From: Clostridia bacterium | Lineage (GTDB): Bacteria > Bacillota > Clostridia > Lachnospirales > Lachnospiraceae | Direction: 5' to 3' | DNA: 33,611 bases | NCBI GenBank assembly: GCA_028722515.1 | Contig: JAQYGS010000003.1 | Location: 1 to 33,611, forward strand | Shown here: positions 16,868 through 23,902 of the stretch, piece after piece | How positions within the stretch are numbered: position 1 is the stretch's first letter | Layout of the letters: the number at the start of each line of letters is the position of its first letter | Made by a program: the position numbers and the translations under genes | The notes under the pieces: model-generated | The model's database searches: none | Told to the model about the DNA's origin: nothing | What the model saw: only the letters and a program-made list of their open reading frames with translations

Positions 16868-17155
16868 ATGAGAGTGATAAAATGCCCTCAGATGGAGAAA
16901 ATTTATGTAAAAGTAAATTCTGATTTTGATTCCACCGGATATATGCAGCCGAAATCCATTACTCTGAATGATGGAAGAACCTTTGCCATTGAGCAGGTCA
17001 AGGATTTCCGTCCGGCTGAGCTTACAGGACATTCCGGTGACTGTTATACCGTTGTCATCCAGGGTCAGGAGAAACATCTCTTTTTCGAGAGGACAGACCG
17101 GCTTTTTTCAGCCAGACTGGGGCGATGGTTTGTAGAACGCCCTGTTTCCACATAG
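16868..17155 (+). CDS. Small conserved protein upstream of Y-family polymerase (SOS operon)
   Basis: The start ATG at 16868 follows TAGGAGA; a longer in-frame start at 16808 would lie inside the SOS promoter and is rejected. The 95-residue protein is predicted mostly beta (KIYVKVNSDF, PKSITLNDGRTFAIEQV, DCYTVVIQGQEKHLFFE, RWFVERP) with no membrane segment. Small proteins of this look occur in front of UmuC/DinB-type genes in Firmicutes, but I do not know a function. It is first in an operon with the polymerase (46-bp gap) under the LexA-controlled promoter, so it is inferred to take part in, or regulate, damage tolerance. Confidence 0.8.
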   Translation: MRVIKCPQMEKIYVKVNSDFDSTGYMQPKSITLNDGRTFAIEQVKDFRPAELTGHSGDCYTVVIQGQEKHLFFERTDRLFSARLGRWFVERPVST

Positions 17156-17201
17156 TAACAGTGTTTACTATCTTTTCTGCAATCGCAAGGAGGCCGTATA
17201 A

Positions 17202-18749
17202 TTGGAGAAACAGCATACTTATGTCGCCATTGATCTGAAATCCTTCTACGCTTCCGTAGAATGTGCCGACCGGAATCTGGATCCACTGACTACCAATCTT
17301 GTTGTGGCAGATGAGTCACGTACAGCGAAAACAATCTGTCTGGCAGTTTCCCCTTCTCTGAAATCCTGGGGAATTCCAGGCAGGCCCAGGCTTTTTGAAG
17401 TAATACAGAAAGTCCGGGAGATCAATGCGATCCGCCGGGCAGATGCTCCTGGAGGCAGATTCTCCTCTTCTTCTTTTGATGCTTTGGCACTCAGGTCTGA
17501 CCCGTCCCTGAAACTCTCCTATATTACTGCTGTTCCACGTATGGCACGGTATATGAAAGTCTCTTCATCCATCTATGAGATTTATATGAAATATATAGCA
17601 CCTGAGGATATAGTTGTCTACAGCATTGATGAGGTTTTCATCGATGTGACACATTACCTTGAGCTTTATCATATGACTGCCCGTGAACTGACTATGACTA
17701 TGATCCGTGAAGTTCTGTATACAACAGGGATCACTGCTACGGCAGGTATCGGTACCAACCTTTATCTTGCCAAGATTGCCATGGATATCGTTGCCAAGCA
17801 TGTGCCTGCGGACCGTGACGGTGTACGGATTGCCCAGCTTGATGAACACACCTACAGAGAACAGCTTTGGACACATCAGCCATTAACTGATTTCTGGCGT
17901 GTTGGAAGGGGATATGCAGACAGATTACAGAAGAACGGAATTTTTACCATGGGGGATATTGCAAGGTGTTCTCTGGGCGGTCCTAATGATTATCATAATG
18001 AAGATCTGCTTTTCCGGTTATTTGGAATAAATGCCGAACTGCTCATAGACCATGCATGGGGATGGGAACCCACTACCATTGAAGACATCCGCAATTACCG
18101 TCCACGTTCCAATTCTCTTGGATCCGGTCAGGTATTACAGGAACCTTATGATTATAATAAGACCAAACTGGTAGTAAAAGAAATGACAGATCTTCTGGTA
18201 CTGGATCTTGTTGATAAAGGTCTTGTTACCAATCAGATCGTACTTACCATAGGATATGATGCCACAAATGTAACCAGTGGCAATTACCAGGGAGCTGTTA
18301 CCACTGACAGATACGGGCGCAGGATTCCTATGCATTCCCACGGAACCGGCAATCTTACAGGTTATACCAGCTCCACCAGACTGATCATGGAATGTATGAT
18401 GAACCTTTTTGAACGTATCGCCGACAGGAATCTTCTTGTCCGCAGAATCACCATTTCAGCCAATAATGTAATACCTGAGACAGACATTCCTGACGAAGAC
18501 TGTTATGAGCAGCTTTCTCTTTTTACAGATTACGATGCACTGGAAAAAAAGAAAGAAAAAGAAAAATCTGTTATGGAAAAGGAAAAGAAGCTTCAGAAGG
18601 CAGAATTGGATATTAAGAAGAAGTTTGGAAAAAACGCAATATTAAAGGGAATGAATCTGCAGGAAGGTGCTACAGCAAGGCAGAGAAATGCCCAGGTGGG
18701 CGGCCACAGAGCTGGGAATCCCACGGACGCATCAGGAGATTCTTCATGA
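17202..18749 (+). CDS. Y-family DNA polymerase (UmuC/YqjW-like), SOS regulated
   Basis: An error-prone translesion polymerase. The start is TTG at 17202, 8 bases after AAGGAGG. Catalytic acidic residues are Asp11 (AIDLKSFYASVEC) and Asp143/Glu144 (YSIDEVFIDV); the helix-hairpin-helix part is near TDFWRVGRGYADRLQKNGIF. The little-finger region (about 290-440) contains RPRSNSLGSGQVL. At 515 residues it is longer than DinB-type Pol IV and closer to the UmuC/YqjW group of Firmicutes. A Lys/Glu-rich helical tail starts near residue 445. No separate beta-clamp motif was pinned down, although QLSLF at about 437-441 is a good candidate. It is cotranscribed with the 95-aa protein gene from the LexA-boxed promoter and converges on a YolD-like gene. 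Confidence 0.94.
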   Translation: MEKQHTYVAIDLKSFYASVECADRNLDPLTTNLVVADESRTAKTICLAVSPSLKSWGIPGRPRLFEVIQKVREINAIRRADAPGGRFSSSSFDALALRSDPSLKLSYITAVPRMARYMKVSSSIYEIYMKYIAPEDIVVYSIDEVFIDVTHYLELYHMTARELTMTMIREVLYTTGITATAGIGTNLYLAKIAMDIVAKHVPADRDGVRIAQLDEHTYREQLWTHQPLTDFWRVGRGYADRLQKNGIFTMGDIARCSLGGPNDYHNEDLLFRLFGINAELLIDHAWGWEPTTIEDIRNYRPRSNSLGSGQVLQEPYDYNKTKLVVKEMTDLLVLDLVDKGLVTNQIVLTIGYDATNVTSGNYQGAVTTDRYGRRIPMHSHGTGNLTGYTSSTRLIMECMMNLFERIADRNLLVRRITISANNVIPETDIPDEDCYEQLSLFTDYDALEKKKEKEKSVMEKEKKLQKAELDIKKKFGKNAILKGMNLQEGATARQRNAQVGGHRAGNPTDASGDSS

Positions 18750-18769
18750 AAATTTAATGAAATTAATTT

Positions 18770-19204
18770 TTACAGATCCATATCACGAAAAATTTCTCCT
18801 TCCAGGCCACATATATCATCCATCCTTATACTCTGCCCTGTGACTGTAACAATGGATCTGGTATATTCGTCCACTTTTCTGATTCTGGCGGTAATTTTTC
18901 TGTATTGGCCCCCGCTTTTTTTCTCATCCGGAACGAAATAAGTAATATCAATCACAGGAAGCTGAGAGATCCTGTCCTCTATAACTTGCAGTTTCATGTC
19001 AAGACAGTTTCTGGCTGTCTCATCCAGATCAGTCCGGGCATCCGTGGTCCTTGCTGTTTCTGAAATCTCCTCCTCATATCCAGACAAAGCCTTAAAAGAA
19101 GCAAACTGAGCAGCACGATCTATTCTGTCCATGCGGACATGTTTTAATTCAAAAGGATACTGTGTATCAATAATATCAGCATAATCTTCTGGTTTCACAG
19201 CCAT
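18770..19204 (-). CDS. YolD-like protein, partner of Y-family polymerase
   Basis: 144 residues with the YolD-like pattern: an N-terminal motif RMDRIDRAAQFASFKALSGYE, a middle helix (LDETARNCLDMKLQVIEDRI) and a C-terminal beta domain (VIDITYFVPDEKK, GQSIRMDDICGLEGEIF). YolD-like genes typically sit beside umuC/dinB-like polymerase genes in Firmicutes and are thought to be UmuD-like accessories; the role here is inferred from that. ATG 19204 is preferred over 19210 because the GAGAGG site is 7 bases before it but only 1 base before the other; the ORF extends to 19237 without support. It converges on the polymerase (20-bp gap). No LexA box was found upstream, and the palindromic element at 19263 lies just 58 bp from the start codon. 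Confidence 0.8.
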   Translation of the reverse strand: MAVKPEDYADIIDTQYPFELKHVRMDRIDRAAQFASFKALSGYEEEISETARTTDARTDLDETARNCLDMKLQVIEDRISQLPVIDITYFVPDEKKSGGQYRKITARIRKVDEYTRSIVTVTGQSIRMDDICGLEGEIFRDMDL

Positions 19205-19255
19205 GGCCATACCTCTCTTTTTCACGTTAACTTGCAAACTGGATTAATTGGAACT

Positions 19256-19452
19256 ATAATAAGATGTTGGGGTCAAAAGATGCCATACGGATTGTTCCGT
19301 GCTTTGCACTCCCACAATCCTGCCCCGAATTCGGATATCGCGGGACTTACGTCCCGCTTTTATCCTCATTTGGGGCGGGTCAACAAGTCATAAAACCACT
19401 TATGTGCAAGCACACAGTGGTTTATGACCTTTTGACCCTGGCATCATAATAA
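19256..19452. mobile_element. MITE-like palindromic element with 17-bp terminal inverted repeats and 7-bp flanking direct repeat
   Basis: Positions 19263-19279 and 19429-19445 pair over 17 bp (14 Watson-Crick and 3 G:U if transcribed; the core GGGTCAAAAG is perfect). Both ends are flanked by ATAATAA (19256-19262 and 19446-19452), which looks like a target-site duplication. Inside are three more hairpins: 19289-19320 (GGATTGT/ACAATCC with GTGC/GCAC at the tip), 19322-19376 (GCCCC/GGGGC, GGATA/TATCC, GCGGGAC/GTCCCGC) and 19387-19428 (GTCATAAAACCAC/GTGGTTTATGAC). It is more GC-rich than its surroundings and encodes no credible protein. It is either a miniature transposable element or a structured RNA; both are possible. 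Confidence 0.7.
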
Positions 19453-19480
19453 ATAAAAATTATCTGTTGTGGGAGGAAAA

Positions 19481-20038
19481 ATGAAGAAAGAACTGTTTTC
19501 AATACCAAATTTAATGGGTTATTTCCGTATACTTATGCTGCCTGTATTTCTTGTATGCTACCACCGGGCAGAAACACCGAAAGATTTCGTATTTACTTTC
19601 CTGATTCTTGGGGTTATTTTCCTGTCTGATGCATTGGATGGGTACGTTGCAAGGAAATATAATATGGTAACAAACTTCGGGAAAATTCTGGATCCGGTAG
19701 CAGATAAGCTGGTTCAGGGCACGCTGGCACTGGCTGTTGCATCCAGACATCCGTTAATGAAAGTATTTTTCCTTGTCTTTATCATAAAAGAAGCCTATAT
19801 GGCTATTATGGGCTTATATCTGATCAAAGCCAAAAGTTCATTGAACGGAGCTCAGTGGTTTGGTAAGATATGCACCGCCGTAATAGACATAGGCGTACTT
19901 ATTTTATTGTTCATACCCCAAATGCCGGAAACCATCAGTAATGCCATAATTATTCTCATGCTTATAACAGAACTGTTCGTAACTATAAAATATATAATAT
20001 TCCATGTAAATATCATCAGGAAAAAATCTGAGCTTTAA
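19481..20038 (+). CDS. pgsA: CDP-alcohol phosphatidyltransferase (PgsA-like)
   Basis: A 185-residue integral membrane enzyme with the CDP-alcohol signature in DALDGYVARKYNMVTNFGKI followed by LDPVADKL, that is D-x2-DG-x2-AR-x8-G-x3-D-x3-D, which binds the metal ions and the CDP-lipid. Hydrophobic helices include MGYFRILMLPVFLVCY, FVFTFLILGVIFLSDAL, TAVIDIGVLILLFI and AIIILMLITELFVTI. It most likely makes phosphatidylglycerol phosphate from CDP-diacylglycerol and glycerol-3-phosphate, but other alcohol acceptors are possible and a second copy elsewhere is common. ATG 19481 follows GGGAGG; three upstream in-frame codons are ignored. Its stop overlaps that of the convergent glycosyltransferase by 4 bp. 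The palindromic element ends 35 bp upstream. Confidence 0.88.
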   Translation: MKKELFSIPNLMGYFRILMLPVFLVCYHRAETPKDFVFTFLILGVIFLSDALDGYVARKYNMVTNFGKILDPVADKLVQGTLALAVASRHPLMKVFFLVFIIKEAYMAIMGLYLIKAKSSLNGAQWFGKICTAVIDIGVLILLFIPQMPETISNAIIILMLITELFVTIKYIIFHVNIIRKKSEL

Positions 20039-20748
20039 TTTATAATCTTATTCAGCCTGCTGAAATCCTTTAGGGCTTTTCTGCCAATGGCAAAGATCTT
20101 CTTCATATTAATGGAATTGACTCCGCCCTGGCGGGGTCTGAAGGTAATGGGCAGATACTTGATCTTACAGTTTTTCTTTTTGTATATCACAGAAAGAAAT
20201 ACATTGGATAGATTAAAGTCCACCGGGATCAGACTGATATACTTTTTCAGAGTATCTGTTCTCATCAGCCGGTACGGCGTATTGGCATCTGTCAGGCTGA
20301 CCCTGAAGCAGAGTCTGATAACAAGCTTCAGTGTCTTAGTCACAACAATTCTTGAAAATCCGTCCTGTCTGTTTTTTCTCCATCCAATCACCATATCATA
20401 TTGATCTCTCAGTTTCCAGAAAGGTTCAAATTCTTCCGGAAGAGTCTGTCCATCTGAATCCGTCTGAAAAACATAGTCAGCTCCATGTACCAGAGCATAA
20501 TGATAACCATACAGAACAGTGGCTCCATGGCCTCCGTTTGGTTTAGTAAGCGGCATAAAAAGGGGTCTTGTCCGGGCATATTCTTTCATTTTATCATAAG
20601 TAGAATCCCTGCTTCCGTCATCGATGATCACGAGACGGGACTTTCCACCGCCGTTATGTTTCTCCACAACCGGATACCAGTCCTTGATCACCTGTTCAAT
20701 GTTGTCCTGTTCATTGTAGGCAGGGATAACTATGTATAAACTGTCCAT
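20035..20748 (-). CDS. Family 2 glycosyltransferase (DPM1/polyprenyl-phosphate glycosyltransferase-like)
   Basis: A 237-residue GT-A enzyme: YIVIPAYNEQDNIEQVIKDW at the N-terminus, LVIIDDGSRDSTYDKM for nucleotide-sugar binding, NGGHGATVLYGYHYAL, the metal-binding TDSDGQT (DXD) and DANTPYRLMRTD. It has no C-terminal membrane helices, so it resembles soluble DPM1-like enzymes that move a sugar from a nucleotide donor to a polyprenyl phosphate for wall or exopolysaccharide glycosylation; donor and acceptor are not known. The start is ATG 20748, preceded by AAGGAGG; the ORF extends to 20814 but that stretch lacks support. It is a single gene, convergent with pgsA. Confidence 0.9.
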   Translation of the reverse strand: MDSLYIVIPAYNEQDNIEQVIKDWYPVVEKHNGGGKSRLVIIDDGSRDSTYDKMKEYARTRPLFMPLTKPNGGHGATVLYGYHYALVHGADYVFQTDSDGQTLPEEFEPFWKLRDQYDMVIGWRKNRQDGFSRIVVTKTLKLVIRLCFRVSLTDANTPYRLMRTDTLKKYISLIPVDFNLSNVFLSVIYKKKNCKIKYLPITFRPRQGGVNSINMKKIFAIGRKALKDFSRLNKIIN

Positions 20749-20814
20749 AGTTGGCGCCTCCTTAATTGTCTTATGTCTATTATTATACCACAGTCGAAAT
20801 AAGAATAGTATCAT

Positions 20815-20858
20815 AAAAATACTCCGGGAGTGCTTAAGCTTTCTCCCGGAGTGTTTTT
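20815..20858 (-). terminator. Intrinsic terminator of the cobalamin-controlled operon
   Basis: ACTCCGGGAG (20821-20830) pairs perfectly with CTCCCGGAGT (20843-20852) over a 12-base loop. On the minus strand it is followed by ATTTTTATG; on the plus strand by GTTTTTTA. It directly follows the stop of the small secreted protein. Confidence 0.92.
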
Positions 20859-21385
20859 TATTCTTTCTCTTTTTCCGTTTCCTTTGTTTCTTCTAACTTC
20901 TGGACATTGGAAATCTTCACCTTATGATCATACCATTTGCCTTTTTTTCCTACAAGGGCAACATCAAATTCTTCATCAATGGCAGGAACCGGAATATCAA
21001 ATCCATACACTTCCTCTGTGGTTCCATCACTGTAGGTAACTGTATCCGTTGTAGGTTCAAGAAGTTCTGCTCCTTCTTTCTTTGCATCTTCTGCTTTTCC
21101 CACAAACAGATTCAGGATTCCCTTGGATGCAAGACTCACATGAATAGTCATCTTGCCATCTTTTACAGTTAATGTTCCCTTTCCATCATTGGCTTCACTT
21201 ACATGGAACATTCCACTGTCTGTATCAAAACTGACACTGTAAGTTCCATCTTCCAGGAGATTATCTTCAGACTCTGACGGCTTCTCCGTTGCCATAGGAG
21301 TAACAAGAGTATTCTGTGCAAAAACCGTACAGTTTCCTAACATAATAGCCAAAACAGATAACATAGCAACAATAGAACGTTTCAT
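20858..21385 (-). CDS. Small secreted protein, NEAT-like beta domain suspected, in cobalamin-riboswitch operon
   Basis: The 175-residue protein has a signal peptide (SIVAMLSVLAIMLGNCTVFA, cleavage near VFA-QN) and a beta-rich domain: LLEDGTYSVSFDTDSGMFHV, GTLTVKDGKMTIHVSL, SKGILNLFVGKAEDA, YGFDIPVPAIDEEFDVALVG, WYDHKVKISN. The pattern resembles NEAT/iron-transport-associated domains that bind heme or other tetrapyrroles, but I cannot confirm the fold or a ligand residue. It ends in a charged Glu/Lys/Thr tail without an LPxTG motif. It lies 21 bp after the chelatase gene and shares its riboswitch, so a role in corrinoid, heme or metal capture outside the membrane is inferred. Confidence 0.75.
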   Translation of the reverse strand: MKRSIVAMLSVLAIMLGNCTVFAQNTLVTPMATEKPSESEDNLLEDGTYSVSFDTDSGMFHVSEANDGKGTLTVKDGKMTIHVSLASKGILNLFVGKAEDAKKEGAELLEPTTDTVTYSDGTTEEVYGFDIPVPAIDEEFDVALVGKKGKWYDHKVKISNVQKLEETKETEKEKE

Positions 21386-21406
21386 GATTCTACTCTCTCC
21401 TTTAAA

Positions 21407-22639
21407 TTATTCTGCTGCTTCTGTTCCAAGAGAATCGATGGCTGCTTTTGTATGATCTACATAAATCTGTTTCACAGCATCAATTCTGCCAAGACCTGCA
21501 ATCTGAGCATCTACACTGTCAAAATTTCCAGATGCTATGAACAGGCTCTTCCATGAATCTTCCTCATCCCCTGCCATATCGTTGTTTGCATGATCACCTG
21601 CTACTACCATAAGGGGACGAAGAATTACTTTCTTATACCCTGCCTCTTTAACCTTATCAATAACAGCTTCACAGGAAGTATCTTCCGGTTTTCCTTCAAC
21701 AGTTCCTACAAATACATTCTTATATCCCAGTTCGTCCATCTGTGACTGCATCTGGTTGTAAGTAATGGCTGCTTTATGAGAAGTACCATGACCCATAAAT
21801 ACAAAGGCAGTGCCATCAGCTTCTGCTGCATCCAGACTGTCATAACCTGCTTCTTTTACAGCCTCATCTGTAATATCAACTGCCACAGCTTCCTTATCTT
21901 CATTTACAGTTGTCTGGTCTTCTCCAACTTCACCAAGGAGCGGCTCTGCAATTGCAATGGATTCAAATTTATCCTGATATTCATCAATAGCAGCCTTCAT
22001 TTCATCATATTCTGCCCCATGCATCAGATGTGTAGGCTGAACTACAAGATTCTTTACTCCATTTTCAACTGCACGGTCAAGTGCCTGCTGCATATTGTCA
22101 ATTTTTTCCTCATCTCTGGCCTGAATGTGATTGATGATGATCTGAGCTGTAAATGCTCTTCTTACTGACCAGTCCGGATATGCTTCCTGAAGAGCATCCT
22201 CTATACCTTTAATATCCTCAACACGGCTGTCATTAAAGGATGTACCAAAGCTTACCACAAGAAGCTCATTCTCACCGATCTCATCTGCGTTACGTGGATC
22301 ATCTTTGGAAGCATCGCCTGTATCACGTCCAAAGTATTCAGGACTTGCTTCTTCGCCTTCAACCAGTTCCTTCTGAGCATCTGTCAGCTGATTCCAGGCC
22401 TCTTTGGCTGCAGTACAGTCATCATCTGTTGTATCTGTTCTCTCCTGAACATAAATCTTATCAATAAGGGCTGCCACATTATCTGCTGCCGCCTGATCAT
22501 CAGATACCTCTGCAGCTTCTGTTGTCTCTTCTGCCGCCTCTGTGGTTTCCTCTGCCATAACCAGGGAACCAGTTGCTGCAGTCATCCCGCAGGTCATAGA
22601 TACTGCCAGTAATACAGCTAACATTGTTTTTCTTTTCAT
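21407..22639 (-). CDS. cbiK: Exported CbiK-like anaerobic cobalt/metal chelatase
   Basis: Residues about 122-400 match CbiK, the class II chelatase that puts Co2+ into sirohydrochlorin: ENELLVVSFGTSFNDSR, VRRAFTAQIIINHIQ, VVQPTHLMHGAEYDEM (His 204/207), AEPLLGE (Glu232), FVFMGHGTSHKA (His 284/288) and VVAGDHANNDMAGDEEDSW. Unlike biosynthetic CbiK it has an N-terminal signal peptide (cleavage near VMA-EET), a Thr/Glu-rich stretch (30-45) and an extra helical module (about 52-115) with CTAAKEAWNQLTDAQKELV. The nearest precedent is the periplasmic CbiK of Desulfovibrio. There is no anchor motif. It is the first gene after a cobalamin riboswitch; no cbi biosynthesis genes are nearby. It may handle cobalt or tetrapyrrole in the envelope rather than make B12. 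Confidence 0.87.
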   Translation of the reverse strand: MKRKTMLAVLLAVSMTCGMTAATGSLVMAEETTEAAEETTEAAEVSDDQAAADNVAALIDKIYVQERTDTTDDDCTAAKEAWNQLTDAQKELVEGEEASPEYFGRDTGDASKDDPRNADEIGENELLVVSFGTSFNDSRVEDIKGIEDALQEAYPDWSVRRAFTAQIIINHIQARDEEKIDNMQQALDRAVENGVKNLVVQPTHLMHGAEYDEMKAAIDEYQDKFESIAIAEPLLGEVGEDQTTVNEDKEAVAVDITDEAVKEAGYDSLDAAEADGTAFVFMGHGTSHKAAITYNQMQSQMDELGYKNVFVGTVEGKPEDTSCEAVIDKVKEAGYKKVILRPLMVVAGDHANNDMAGDEEDSWKSLFIASGNFDSVDAQIAGLGRIDAVKQIYVDHTKAAIDSLGTEAAE

Positions 22640-22683
22640 TGCTTTTATCCTCTTTTTCTTATATATTTCCGGATGTTAATATG

Positions 22684-22712
22684 CAAAAAAGCGGCTGCAT
22701 CTCTGCAGCCGC
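22684..22712 (-). terminator. Riboswitch expression-platform terminator
   Basis: GCGGCTGCA pairs with TGCAGCCGC (22691-22712, 4-base loop), followed on the minus strand by TTTTTT. It lies between the cobalamin aptamer and the chelatase gene, so ligand-dependent transcription termination is the likely control. Confidence 0.9.
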
Positions 22713-22716
22713 CGAC

Positions 22717-22985
22717 ATTCCCATACATACACGGTCTTTGTGTAACAAACGAAATTATATAAGCACTATGTATTGTTATGAGAATAAAGGTCATGTATTC
22801 CGCAGACCATGAATTCCACGCCAAGGCAGTTCTCCTGACTTTGTTCAACGTCTCTCTTCCTTCCCGGTTACCCAGTGGTTTTAAGAGAAACTCCCATACA
22901 CAGTGACGGTATCGTTCCGGATTCTCACCGGATTCTCTTTTGCACGCCATTATAATGACGTAACCTTTGCGTTATAACTATTGCA
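22717..22985 (-). promoter_or_regulatory. Cobalamin (B12) riboswitch
   Basis: Read on the minus strand it has the conserved cobalamin-aptamer blocks in order: the B12 box region GGTGAGAATCCGG then ACCGTCACTGT (22901-22930), the CCACTGGGTAACCGGGAAGG block (about 22859-22878) and the AAGTCAGGAGAACTGCC block (22825-22841). An intrinsic terminator follows. It controls the exported CbiK-like chelatase and the small secreted protein, which are expected to be off when cobalamin is plentiful. Exact aptamer ends are approximate. ORFs drawn across it are spurious. Confidence 0.95.
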
Positions 22986-23007
22986 CATATTCGATTCGGA
23001 TATTATC

Positions 23008-23036
23008 CTTTTACCACAAAAACAAGTATATGTCAA
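23008..23036 (-). promoter_or_regulatory. Promoter of the cobalamin-riboswitch operon
   Basis: On the minus strand TTGACA (23031-23036), 17 bp spacing, TAAAAG (23008-23013). The -35 is perfect and the -10 weak. It lies just upstream of the aptamer. Confidence 0.55.
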
Positions 23037-23046
23037 GATAAAACAA

Positions 23047-23547
23047 TTATTTTATTTCCGCCTTAAGTTTCATCAGAGCCCTGGTATGCATACGCTTAAT
23101 ACGTCCATAGGGAATATTCATATCTGAAGCAATGCTGCAAAGGGATCTTTCTTCATAATAATGAAGAATGATCAGATCCCGTTCCTCCTGGCTTAATTTC
23201 ATAAGAGCCTGAAGCAGCATCTCCTGTACTTCTTCCGAAATTATATTTTCCAGAATATCCAGTTCATCCTGAACAGGCTCATCAATCTCTTCCAGATCTG
23301 TATGCCTATGATGTGTGCGGTAAAAATCAATTACTGCATTCCTGGCAATGGTATAGATCCAGGTAGAAACTGATGCTTTCTGTGAATTAAAGGTATCCCA
23401 TTTATTACAGATCTTAATAAACACTTGATGAGTCAGATCTTCTGCATCTTCTTTACTGAAAATTTTATTATATATATATCCGTAAATTCTGGGATAATAT
23501 TCCTGATATAATTTTTCTATTTCAGTTTTTGTGTCAGTCTGCTTCAT
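23047..23547 (-). CDS. ECF-like RNA polymerase sigma factor
   Basis: A 166-residue sigma factor with only regions 2 and 4. Region 2 covers YPRIYGYIYNKIFSKEDAED with LTHQVFIKICNKW and STWIYTIARNAVIDFYR; region 4 covers LSQEERDLIILHYYEERSLC with IASDMNIPYGRIKRMHTRAL. ATG 23547 follows CAGGAGAG; the longer frame to 23580 is excluded because it would start inside the -10 element of its own promoter (23579-23611). No conventional membrane anti-sigma gene is next to it. Its promoter motif recurs in front of the NRPS-like gene at 28662, so it probably belongs to the same regulon, either as a target of a shared activator or by autoregulation. Confidence 0.9.
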   Translation of the reverse strand: MKQTDTKTEIEKLYQEYYPRIYGYIYNKIFSKEDAEDLTHQVFIKICNKWDTFNSQKASVSTWIYTIARNAVIDFYRTHHRHTDLEEIDEPVQDELDILENIISEEVQEMLLQALMKLSQEERDLIILHYYEERSLCSIASDMNIPYGRIKRMHTRALMKLKAEIK

Positions 23548-23578
23548 ATTTTTCTCTCCTGGAATAAAATTTTGAAGC

Positions 23579-23611
23579 ATTATATCATACCCTTTGTAAC
23601 CAAACCGTAAC
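23579..23611 (-). promoter_or_regulatory. Promoter with GTTAC direct repeats in front of the sigma factor gene
   Basis: On the minus strand GTTACGGTTTGGTTAC (23596-23611) lies 11 bp before TATAAT (23579-23584). The -10 has an extended ATGA preceding it, and no TTGACA-like -35 exists. The same arrangement occurs at 28694-28726. Confidence 0.75.
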
Positions 23612-23625
23612 TCAAAAGCCAGATT

Positions 23626-23817
23626 TTAAATTTCTTTAATACCCGGATTCTTCTTTTTTTCCATATCCATATCGCCGGCAGCATTTACATATTTAAGCTC
23701 ATCATCCGATATACATTCTCCATAACGTTTCTCTGTCTGTATGATCAGTTTCTCAAGCTCTGCATTGGGAATAAAGCGCTGAAAATCAAAAATATTTTTC
23801 AGAAATCTTTCCATCAC
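23626..23817 (-). CDS. Small protein of 63 aa between the MATE exporter and the sigma factor
   Basis: Starts at GTG 23817 (7 bases after GGGAGG) or ATG 23814. No family is confidently recognised. The N-terminus is a short amphipathic helix (MERFLKNIFDFQRFIPNAEL), then an acidic stretch with ISDDELKYVNAAGDMDM and a Lys-rich end. The DDEL-xxV-xAAG pattern is reminiscent of the end of some RiPP leader peptides, but there is no obvious modifiable core or modification enzyme, so it may simply be a small regulator. It lies 85 bp after the MATE gene on the same strand and just upstream of the sigma factor promoter, which suggests it is the last cistron of the NRPS-MATE transcript. Confidence 0.6.
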   Translation of the reverse strand: MMERFLKNIFDFQRFIPNAELEKLIIQTEKRYGECISDDELKYVNAAGDMDMEKKKNPGIKEI

Positions 23818-23902
23818 CCATAATCCTCCCTCTTCTTTTTATCGTAAGAGCTTAACTTTCTGTTCTTTTATACGAATAAGGCAGGAAAATGGCCGCTTTT
23901 GA

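Noticed and set aside
19264-19449. 61-codon ORF inside the palindromic element
   Set aside because: It follows the element's ends and hairpins exactly, has no ribosome binding site, and the encoded sequence looks non-protein-like.
22645-22950. 101-codon ORF upstream of the chelatase gene
   Set aside because: It coincides with the cobalamin riboswitch and its terminator, which explain the conservation signals there.
23548-23580. Longer sigma factor N-terminus (starting MLQNF)
   Set aside because: The start would fall within the -10 element of the gene's own promoter; ATG 23547 has the better ribosome binding site.
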